Shown piece by piece: positions 18,908 to 28,900 of a stretch of 33,927 nucleotides of DNA. The DNA is from Nemertoderma westbladi. Lineage: Eukaryota; Xenacoelomorpha; Nemertodermatida; Nemertodermatidae. Every line of letters starts with the position of its first letter. The stretch's first letter is position 1. The translations under genes were made by a program, and so were the position numbers. The stretch lies in assembly GCA_032718475.1 (NCBI GenBank), contig JAUCBJ010001303.1:1-33927 (forward strand). The letters run 5' to 3'. Below the pieces are notes generated by a model that worked only from the letters and a program-made list of their open reading frames with translations, was not told the origin of the DNA and ran no database searches.

Positions 18908-20509
18908 CTGAAATATAAAACTACAAGTCATAAATTGGTCAATTATTACAAGTATCGAGCAAAACAAAATGAAAGCAATTTTAATGAGTTATAGGAATAA
19001 TTTAATTATTCCTATTTTCCTATATTAGAGGGGGGGGGGGGGGGGATACTGGCTTGGAAGTCAAGATTTTGAAATGTTTACTGCACCAAAGAGAGCGGGG
19101 TAGCTCAGTTGGTAGAGCGCCGGGCCTTCAATCTATTGGTTGTAGGTTCAGCCCCGTCATGGTCCACTCAGCCTTTCATCCACTGGGGTCGATAAAATGA
19201 GTACCAGTCTGGGAGCAAATCATGGGATAGGAGTAGCGCCCACCCCTACCCTCGGGTATCGAAAGAGGAGCCTTCGGCTCGCCTCCGGCTTCGGCCGACT
19301 GTTTGCTTTTTGCTTGCTTACTGCACCAAAGAGCGATTTGGCAGAAGAAAGTGTTAGAAAGTGCTTTGGTGGACTATATTGAATTGTAATATTTTAAAAA
19401 AATTCATTTTTGACGCCCCTTAGCGGCCACAGCCAAAGTTTACATTTTTGACTTAATATGCATCTCCTTGCATTAAAATGCACCTCCTTTGTCCTTTGTC
19501 TTTGTGAAAAAATTCGAGCCTAATTTTGTTTCGTACTTTTCATGGAAATTACCGCTATTTTTCAAAATAACTTTCAAATTTTAAAAAAAACTGATTTTTC
19601 CGTAAAAAATGTTAAAACAGATGAATAATTGCAAAACTAAAATAAATATATATATAGCAACACGAAACCAAAAAATCAAGCTAAGATTTTTTTGCTAGGG
19701 GGGTTTTCCTGGTCGCTGATTACAGTGCTGAGGTCAGATGTCACTTTTAATGAAATCTAGTTAGTCTGTTTATCTGTCTGTCGGTATTGCTCACTATCCG
19801 ACAATCTGTTTTTTAAATATAAGAAAAGGGCACACCATCTAGCTAGAAGTTTAGTTATAGGGGTTTTCTTGGTCACAGAATTTATTTCGAGTGTCAGTTT
19901 TACATTGGATGACTTCCAAATTGTCTGTTTGGATATTTTAACGGACAGACTGACAGGCATACAGACAAAAAAGACGAGGCTAAATTTGAATACTTTGAAT
20001 AAATTTTTGATAAATTTGAAAATCAAAAATGATGTCACTGACTATGAAAACCCATATAGGAAAGTTCCGTTCCCTATTTGTATGATTACTCATAGCATCG
20101 GCTAACGGATAACGGCTAATGGCTAACGGCAAACGGCAAACTACTGAACAATCAATCTTTCATCCGAGATAGAAAGTTGATCTTTGAATCACCCTAAGTT
20201 CTCAGATAGGGGGGGGGGGGGGGGGGACTGGACGCAATAAAAATTCATCCCTCTCCAGGGGACATTGGACGCTAATAACAGCTGATTACTCTCAAAAATA
20301 AAACTGTAACCTATGCTATTGTGTTTAGTTTATTGTTTTGGTTAAAATAATGTGCCACTGTAACATGCTCCTTTCCCTAAATTCAGAATTTAACAATGAG
20401 GCGGGATATTAAAAGACGATGGGATTTGCGTCCAGTTTCTCCCCCCGCCTGTTTGACAACATTTTCCGCAAATCCCGAAAAAAAAATTTAAATTCAAATT
20501 ACTACCAAC
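18908..20509 (-). other. Intron of the ASB-like gene
   Basis: A 1602-bp phase-0 intron between the ankyrin and SOCS-box exons. The donor reads CAAGAG then GTTGGT (GT present, +4 to +6 weak). The acceptor is TATATTTCAG. It contains a SINE, a G homopolymer near 19030-19045, another near 20210-20226, and two similar GGGGTTTTCYTGGTC segments near 19700 and 19860. No other exon is visible inside it. Confidence 0.75.
19078..19333 (+). mobile_element. tRNA-derived SINE with 16-bp target duplication
   Basis: The body (19094-19317, 224 bp) starts with a tRNA-like head: A-box TAGCTCAGTTGGTAGAGC and B-box-like GGTTCAGCCCC, at normal tRNA spacing. A central segment CCTTTCATCCACTGGGGTCG, then ATAAAATGAGTACCAG, resembles the conserved central domain known from cephalopod and other invertebrate SINEs (from memory, not verified). 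The body is bracketed by identical TTACTGCACCAAAGAG at 19078-19093 and 19318-19333, so the insertion boundaries are certain. The anticodon arm does not pair well, so this is not a functional tRNA. It lies antisense within the ASB-like intron. Confidence 0.9.
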
Positions 20510-20684
20510 CTCTTGAGTTATTCTGTCAACAATGTCAACTTTTTCTGCAGCATTAAAGATGAGTTGCAATGATTCGGGTTTATATTGAATTCGTTTCAAG
20601 GAAGTAAGGATACTATGGGGGTCAGATAAGTCATTCGTTAGATTAATCTTCGCACCATGATTCAGTAAAATCGTTAACAAATAC
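20510..20684 (-). CDS. Internal exon of the ASB-like gene: ankyrin-type segment
   Basis: The minus strand reads ATTGTTTGTTTCAG then a 175-nt exon ending CAAGAG before GTTGGT. The exon starts with the third base of a split codon (phase 2) and then has 58 codons. It opens with the second half of an ankyrin repeat (YLLTILLNHGAKINL), followed by a helical region (SILTSLKRIQYKPESLQLIF) and DIVDRITQE. It joins in frame to the SOCS-box exon downstream. Ankyrin repeats in ASB proteins bind the substrate. Upstream exons were not found with confidence; they must lie beyond the minisatellite. The exon was hidden inside a long artefactual open frame created by the repeat array. Confidence 0.8.
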
Positions 20685-20702
20685 CTGAAACAAACAATTA
20701 TT

Positions 20703-23325
20703 GTGTTAGTAACAATAGATCCTCCCAATTCGTTAGTAACGATAGACCTACCCAATACGTTAGTTATGATAGACCTACCCAATACGTTAGTAACGATAGA
20801 CCTACCCAATACGTTAGTAACAATAGACCCACCAAATACGTTAGTAACGATAGACCCACCCAATACGTTAGTAATGATAGACCCACCCAATACGTTAGTA
20901 ACGATAGACCCACCCAATACGTTAGTAATGATAGACCTACCCAATACGTTAGTAACGATAGACCTACCCAATACGTTAGTAACAATAGACCCACCAAATA
21001 CGTTAGTAACGATAGACCCACCCAATACGTTAGTAACGATAGACCCACCCAATACGTTAGTAATGATAGACCTACCCAATACGTTAGTAACGATAGACCT
21101 ACCCAATACATTAGTAACGATAGACCTACCCAATACGTTAGTAACGATAGACCTACCCAATACGTTAGTAACGATAGACCTACCCAATACGTTAGTAACG
21201 ATAGACCTACCCAATACATTAGTAACGATAGACCTACCCAATATGTTAGTAACGATAGACCCACCCAATACGTTAGTAACGATAGACCCACCCAATACGT
21301 TAGTAACGATAGACCTACCCAATACGTTAGTAACGATAGACCTACCCAATACGTTAGTAACGATAGACCCACCCAATACGTTAGTAACGATAGACCTACC
21401 CAATACGTTAGTAACGATAGACCTACCCAATACATTAGTAACGATAGACCTACCCAATACGTTAGTAACGATAGACCTACCCAATACGTTAGTAATGATA
21501 GACCCACCCAATACGTTAGTAACGATAGACCTACCCAATACATTAGTCAACGATAGACCCACCCAATACGTTAGTAACGATAGACCCACCCAATACGTTA
21601 GTAATGATAGACCTACCCAATACGTTAGTAACGATAGACCTACCCAATACGTTAGTAACAATAGACCCACCCAATACGTTAGTAACGATAGACCCACCCA
21701 ATACGTTAGTAACAATAGACCCACCCAATACGTTAGTAACGATAGACCCACCCAATACGTTAGTAACGATAGATCTACCCAATACATTAGTAATGATAGA
21801 CCTAACCAATACGTTAGTAATGATAGACCTACCCAATACGTTAGTCAATGATAGACCTACCCAATATGTTAGTAACGATAGACCCACCCAATACGTTAGT
21901 AACGATAGACCCACCCAATACGTTAGTAATGATAGACCTACCCAATATGTTAGTAACGATAGACCTACCCAATACGTTAGTAACGATAGACCCACCCAAT
22001 ACGTTAGTAACAATAGACCCACCCAATACGTTAGTAACGATAGACCCACCCAATACGTTAGTAATGATAGACCTACCCAATACGTTAGTAACGATAGACC
22101 TACCCAATACGTTAGTAACGATAGACCCACCCAATACGTTAGTAACAATAGACCCACCCAATACGTTAGTAACGATAGACCCACCCAATACGTTAGTAAC
22201 GATAGACCTACCCAATACGTTAGTAACGATAGACCTACCCAATACGTTAGTAACGATAGACCTACCCAATACGTTAGTAACGATAGACCTACCCAATACG
22301 TTAGTAACGATAGACCTACCCAATACGTTAGTAATGATAGACCTACCCAATACGTTAGTAACGATAGACCTACCCAATACGTTAGTAACGATAGACCTAC
22401 CCAATACGTTAGTAACGATAGACCTACCCAATACGTTAGTCAACGATAGACCTACCCAATACGTTAGTAACGATAGACCTACCCAATACGTTAGTAACGA
22501 TAGAGCCACCCAATACGTTAGCAACGATAGACCTACCCAATACGTTAGTAACGATAGACCTAACCAATACGTTAGTAACGATAGACCTACCCAATACATT
22601 AGTAACGATAGACCTACCCAATACATTAGTAACGATAGACCTACCCAATACGTTAGTAATGATAGACCTAACCAATACGTTAGTAACGATAGACCTACCC
22701 AATACATTAGTAACAATAGACCTACCCAATACGTTAGTAATGATAGACCCACCCAATACGTTAGTAACGATAGACCTACCCAATACGTTAGTAACGATAG
22801 ACCCACCCAATACATTAGTTACGATATACCTACCCAATACATTAGTGATGATAGAGCCACCCAATACGTTAGTAATGATAGACCTACCCAATACGTTAGT
22901 AACGATAGACCTACCCAATACGTTAGTAATGATAGACCTACCCAATACGTTAGTAACGATAGACCTACCCAATACGTCAGTAATGATAGACCTACCCAAT
23001 ACATTAGTAACAAACGATAGACCCACCCAATTCGTTAGTAACGATAGACCTACCCAATACGTTAGTAACGATAGACCTACCCAATACGTCAGTAATGATA
23101 GACCTACCCAATACATTAGTAACAAACGATAGACCCACCCAATTCGTTAGTAACGATAGACCTACCCAATACGTTAGTAACGATAGACCTACCCAATACG
23201 TTAGTCAACGATAGACCTACCCAATATGTTAGTAACGATAGACCTACCCAATACGTTAGTAACGATAGACCCACCCAATACGGTAGTAACGATAGACCTA
23301 CCCAATACGTTAGTCAACGATAGAC
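20703..23325. repeat. 27-bp minisatellite, ~97 copies, with TACTAAC on the minus strand
   Basis: Plus-strand units read GTTAGTAACGATAGACC followed by TACCCAATAC, repeated about 97 times over 2.6 kb. Common variants are CCC for CCT, AATGATAG and AACAATAG for AACGATAG, and ACATTAG for ACGTTAG. Five 28-bp units (TAGTCAACG, near 21545, 21844, 22440, 23204 and 23312) shift the period by one base. Near the right end a four-unit, 112-bp block (marked by AACAAACGATAG near 23009 and 23121) is duplicated, a higher-order repeat. There are no unique spacers. Because 27 is a multiple of three, several frames on both strands stay open and give spurious ORFs of up to 465 codons. The array begins about 20 bp from the acceptor of the ankyrin exon. 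Confidence 0.95.
20705..20711 (-). promoter_or_regulatory. Predicted splicing branch point (TACTAAC)
   Basis: On the minus strand TACTAAC has its branch adenosine at 20706, 22 nt upstream of the first exon base (20684). Between them lies a T-rich tract (TTGTTTGTTTCAG). It is also the first unit of the minisatellite. Motif and distance are ideal for U2-type splicing; use in vivo is inferred. Confidence 0.6.
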
Positions 23326-25682
23326 CTACTACTACTACTATGATCGGCATGCTGCATTGCAGCTGCATTTCTAAGAATGCTGTGCCGGCTTGTCAACAAA
23401 ATTGCACCGCCACAACTCCCTATCACCCATGACATTTGCTAGATCATCCGCATCTTTAAGGCCAGTGTCCTTTAAGATGCGTCTCAAGAAAGTCATGGGC
23501 TGTCCACCATGCTTATTCACTCCATGAGGCTGCCAAAGTACAAGATTATGCACTGGCTGGTCCTCACGGCGAAAGCAATGTCCTGCAAAGCGGAGGCGAT
23601 TTTGTTCTAGTGTCAAGCTTGGGGGAACCAATGAGACACCTCCAATGTTATATAGTGTCTGGTTGGAGATGTGTGCATTGTACTTGACACAATGAACCCG
23701 GCGTAGCATTCTTGTGAATGTGCCATCCAGAGATTTGGTGTCCTCAGCAGTTAGAGCCCAGCATGCACTCCCGTAGAGGAGTACTGGAACTACTGCTGCT
23801 CTAAATAATCGGACCTTAAGTTTCCGATTAATTCTCGGTGACTTCCAAATCCTGGAAAGCCTATTCATGGCTGCCCATGCCTTTCCCTTACGTATTCGAA
23901 GGTCCTCACCTGACTTCCGGATCCATGATCCCAGGTAACAGAAGTCGTCCACATGCTCAAGCATACCATCCTTTGAGCTTATGCTCATCCGATCAGAGAC
24001 TTGCTGAGGACTTTCAAAGTTAACTGTCAGAATTTTGGTCTTTCTGGAGTTAATAAAAAGACCAACACTAGAAGCAGCATGTTCTAATGAGCTGAGGAGC
24101 CGTTGGGCTCCCTCTAATGATTCTGATAGTACTCCTAAGTCATCAGCAAAGTCTAGATCAGTTAGGTACTTGGCAGGATTTCCTCGACTTCTGGAGCCAG
24201 TAGGTGGAGTTATCATCACCCCATCATCATTATAATGATCTAAGGACATGCGTAGAACATAGTCAACCACAATAATGAACAAGAATGGTGCAAGTGTGTC
24301 TCCTTGGAGGACGCCCCATAACACTTCAAATGGTTCTGTGTCACCATCAACAGTAGACACAAATGTTGTCGAACCATCGTATACTGATCTGATTGCTGCA
24401 ATAATTTCATCAGGAATCCCATATAATGAAAGTATGCTGAACATACGTGAGCGAGAGACTGAATCAAAGGCCTTGAAGAAGTCAACAAAGATAACAGCCA
24501 GATGCCTGTCTTTCTTTTTTGAAAACTCTTCAATTATCCTTCTAAGTGCCAAAATGGGCTCCATGGTCCCACGACCTTTACGGAACCCATTCTGATTTCC
24601 ACGGAGCAGTCTCTCAATGGGATCCCTGATGCGATTTAATAGAATCCTATTGTATAGCTTTGCAGCAATCGAGATCAATGAGATTCCCCGAAAAGAACCA
24701 TAGAGTGTTAGGTTGCCCTTCTTGGGAACTGGCACCAACTTATTTGTTTTCATTTCTTGTGGGACTCTTGTTGTTCGGTACATGTCTACTATGATGGGAT
24801 AGATGAGCTTTAAACACTCAGGTATTTTAAAGACCTCAGGGGGAACACCATCTACTCCACTGGCACGATTGGTCTTAATGCTCTTTGCAGCAGCCTTCAC
24901 TTCTGCAAAGGAGATATCGCCAATGGGAATATCTGGGAGTACAGACTCAGACACTTTTACTTCAATAAAGTTATCAGGCAATACCCTGTCATTATTGAGG
25001 AGCTTTTCAAAGTGGGCTTTCCAACCATTGAGGCGATCGGCTGGTGATTCAGCCTTAACCTTGGTGGTTGGTTGGCTTTTCCGCCCAGTAAGCAGATTGA
25101 TCGATTTCCATGCCTGGGATGATTGCCTGCTGTCGTCAGCATCATTGATGGCATCAACCTGTTGGTTTATTAGCTCCTGTAGATTAGCAGAGTACTGCCT
25201 GTTCAGGGACCTAGATGCAGCCTTAACTGCATTCTTGGCCGCTGTAGTCTGTTTGAGTCGGGACTCTTTCTGCGCCTTATGAAGGTCATTTCGGCACTTC
25301 TGAATTTTGTTGTCAGTCCAGGGGGCCCTTTTCCTGTTTCGAGGGTATACAGGAACTGTTTCTGCAGCTGCTAACTTAACTGCTTCTGTAAAGGCAGTAT
25401 AGCCCTCACAGTGATCTGCCGCCTCAGAGGCAAGAGCCTCATACCTGTTGCTCAGCTGTAGTGTGAAGCTGGATCTCACACTTGGCTGTTGCAACAGAGA
25501 CGACCAGTCATGCCGTGGCAAGGCAGATTTCGTTGTTCTGCTAGCACGCAGACTAAGTCTTACCTTGGCCACAATAAGGCGGTGATCACTGGAGAAGGGT
25601 CGAAGTGTAAATGCATTACAGTCTTGTATAGAGCTCCTGTATTTCCTACGAAACAGAATATGGTCTATCTGGGACTTGTGAC
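23326..25682 (-). pseudogene. LINE with complete RT, 5'-truncated, (TAG)n tail
   Basis: A minus-strand open frame of about 770 codons, stop at 23371. It begins inside the endonuclease: SHKSQIDHILFRRKYRSS and FSSDHRLIVAKVRL are the last EN motifs. A linker and a full RT follow: KLVPVPKKGNL, FRGISLISIAAKLYNRILL, NQNGFRKGRGT, AVIFVDFFKAFD (catalytic Asp near residue 406), GVLQGDTLAPFLF, and LDFADDLGVL (FADD near 517-520 in place of YADD). The C-terminus carries RFAGHCFRREDQ and DLANVMGDRELWR. About 45 bp of 3' UTR and (TAG)n end at 23326, touching the minisatellite. The 5' side is cut exactly by the gypsy LTR at 25683; the frame's first ATG lies in the LTR and is not the native start. ORF1 and most of EN are missing. 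The RT frame is undamaged. Confidence 0.9.
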
Positions 25683-25857
25683 TGGTATGTTCTGCCACAG
25701 GCAGTCAACTGAACAATAAATAGCAATGTTCCAACAAGATATATTATATTGCAGTATGGACTAAATGATACCGGTAGTAGTAAAGTACCCCAGTAGGAAT
25801 CGACTTAGGTCCTACTAAGGTTTGTAATGACCTCCACCATTATATTAATATCTCCCA
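25683..25857 (-). repeat. 3' LTR of the gypsy element (175 bp)
   Basis: Identical to 30395-30569. On the minus strand it starts TGGGAGATAT and ends ACATACCA, so it has TG...CA ends. Complete identity of the two LTRs implies a recent insertion or gene conversion. Its outer edge abuts the LINE endonuclease remnant at 25682. Confidence 0.9.
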
Positions 25858-25858
25858 A

Positions 25859-25867
25859 CTCCCTTTC
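25859..25867 (-). other. Polypurine tract
   Basis: The minus strand reads GAAAGGGAG one base before the 3' LTR start (TGGGAG). This is the expected plus-strand primer position in an LTR retrotransposon. Confidence 0.7.
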
Positions 25868-25980
25868 ATAAAGATATATTCATTGCTAGTATTAAATTAA
25901 TCAAGTAATGAATATATCGAAATATAACTTAACTCAGTTAAATGTTTTAGAATACTTAAAACTGGTAATATATTATGTAG

Positions 25981-28900
25981 TTATTTGGGACTACCCAAAC
26001 GCTTGTAGATCAGTTTATCGGGCTTAACTCGCTGCCGGGTGCTCCTTCGAACTGAATTCCATGATGAGTCTGATTGTACTGGAATCATTTGATTCGTCTC
26101 ATTTGCATTAGTGTTTCTTTGTGTATGTTTCCACTCTGAACCGCAAAGCTCCTGCTGAACAGGTCGCAAGAAGAGTCGATTTCGATACAATGCTCGACCA
26201 GATTCAAGTTTGATCCGATATCTCCGATGGTTCGAGGTATCAATAACTGTGGCTAAACGATCCCATCGTTTGGTGACTGGATTTTGTACAAGAACTGTTG
26301 TACCGTTCTCGATCGGGGTCAACGCAACAGCAGAACGATCGTGGTAAAATTGTCTCTTTACTGCATTTTTTAGTCGTGAACAATCCGCTTTGTCTGCACT
26401 TTTCTGCCAATCAGCAGAATAATATTGCCAATGAACAGGGAGTAGAGACCTTGTAGGGTGTCCAAATACTCGCTGTGAAGGTGACAATCCGTCCTTGTTC
26501 GGAGTATTCAATAATTCGATCACACCAGCTATATATTCATCGCTTGTAATATCACCTCCTGTTTTTGCTAATAAATATTTCATTTTCTTTACATTGATTT
26601 CAGCGTGGCCATTCCCTTTTGGGTATCTAGGAGAAGATGGTGACCAAGTAATTCCCCATTGTTTAAAGAATAACTGCATTTCTTCTGAAGCAAATTGAGG
26701 ACCTTGATCTGAAGACAACTCATTTGGAATACCAGTCATAGAAAAGTAACGTTTGAACACAGAAATTGTATCAGTAGATGATGGATGGCTAACAAATTTT
26801 TCTGTTGTAGTATATCCTGAATATCTGTCAGCTATAATAATGTAATGTTGACCCGCATATTCATAAAAATCTGTCGATACAGATACAAATGCTCTTGGTG
26901 GAATATCCCGTTGTATCATTGGCTCCTGGATTTGTGACGGGCGGTAGAGTTGACAATCATGACATGATTCAATTGTTTTAATTATGTCATATGTATATCC
27001 TGGCCAATATACAGTTTGCCTTGCACGACGTTTAGTTTTTTCAATACCTTGATGGCTAGCATGTAATCGATGTAATATATTTTTCACTGAATTTGGTGGT
27101 ATTACAATTTGACAGCCACGGAGAATTAAATTGTCATCTAATGACAGTTCGTCTTTAATGTTTTTAAACTGTTCAATGTATGCAGACTTAATAGAAGATG
27201 GGAAATCATTTAAAATTGCAAGAATAAGTTGTCTGTAATCTGGGTCTTTTTGAGCATTTTCTCGAAGGTCATCTAATATTAGATCAGGTATTTCATTTGC
27301 AGAAGTTATTGCGACATTAACAATCAATTCTGATTGTTCAGCGATAAGTTCATCAATGAAATAGTCGTCTTCCTGTGGTTCACTCGTCGGGGCCCTTGAA
27401 AGGGCATCTGGAATGAAATGCTCTTTTCCTCTTTTCCAACATACGGTGAAACTATATGGTGTGAGTTTGGAACGGTAATTTAATACACGAGTGTTTTCTA
27501 TATCGACTAGACCATATTGGTTGAATAGCGATACAAGGGGTTTATGATCAGTGATAACTTGGAAGGATGGTAAACCCGCTAAGTAGACGTGACACTTCTT
27601 AATGGCCCAAAGAATAGCCAGAGCCTCCAGTTCTACTGCAGCATAACGTGTCTCTACATCTCTAATGAATCGACTACCACATTGTATTAGTCGCCATTCG
27701 TTATCCTGTTTTTGCAATAACGCAAAACCAAGTCCATGGGAACGGGATGCATCAGTTTGGAGTGATGTTTCTGCTGATGGGTCGAACATTCCAAGTATGG
27801 GTGGTGATACAAGTAATTTTTTCAAATTTTCAAATATGTTAGTATGTTCTTGGAGCCACATAAATTCATTCTTTGTTTGTAGGAGCTGGCGAAGTGGGCT
27901 GGCTACAGCTGCGATTTCTTTACAAAATGATCCCAATTGATTTGTTAATCCTAGAAAACTTCTCAGGTCGGTTCGACTACAAGGGGTTGGGAAATCAGAG
28001 ATTGCATCAATTTTTTTTTTGTCTGCTCTAATGGAACCATGTGAAATGGAATATCCAACAAAATTTATTTTATTGCTACATAAGATACTTTTATCTTTGT
28101 TTATGGTGATGTTATGTTTAGTGCATCTTTCTAGAACATTACATACTATGCGTACCAATTCTTGGAGTGTGGGAGCTCCGATGCCAACATCATCTATAAC
28201 TTTATTCACATTTAATCCTGTGAGAGCACAGTCGCCACGATATGAGTAACTATCCCCAGTGGATACAAAACCCATTGGGGATCTCAAGAATTTGAACTTG
28301 CCAAATGGTGTTATGAAAACTGTTAAATCTTGTGAGGTTGAATCTAATTCCATCTGCCAATAACCCTTAGTGAAATCCAATTTGGCGAAATATTTATCTG
28401 TTGGTGTAAATCCGTTAATCGCCTCAGCGGGAGTTTTGGTATGATAAGAAGTTCTTTGAACTTGGTTGTTTAGTTTCGTTAGATCAACACATAATCTGAC
28501 ATCACCATTTGGTTTGGGGATGACGACTAGTGGATGACACCACTTCGTTGGTATATCTCCTACTGACTCAATTATTTTGCTTTTGATCATATACTCTATG
28601 TTTTTTCTGACTTTGTCCAATAAAGCATATGGTATTTGGCGAGCTGTATGGATGGCATAGGGGACAGCATCTTGCTTTAGACTGATAGACATCGGACTTC
28701 CAACTTCACCACCTTTCATAGTTTTTAATTCGATTGAATCATCGAAGACTTGAGAATATACAGTTTTTAGCTTATTATTGATTTCGAGTATTATTTGATC
28801 ATCCATTGAACAGTTTTTTGGCAGATCATTAATCCAACTTTCTCGATCAGACCAAACATCAGATAATGGCTGTGTGTCCTTCTTTATGTTATTTATATTA

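Noticed and set aside
19094-19165. Functional tRNA gene
   Set aside because: A and B boxes are present, but the anticodon arm does not pair and the segment is the head of a SINE with a target duplication.
20703-23325. CRISPR-like array
   Set aside because: The units are contiguous 27-mers with no unique spacers, in an animal genome.
20390-23432. Several long open frames on both strands (up to 465 codons) with nine-residue repeats
   Set aside because: They are the direct result of a 27-bp unit without stops in several frames. Plus and minus frames are equally open and codon variation shows no selection. Only the non-repetitive 20510-20684 part of one of them is a real exon.
25683-25698. ATG at 25698 as the native start of the LINE ORF2
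   Set aside because: The ATG and the next few codons belong to the gypsy LTR; the LINE endonuclease is cut at 25682.
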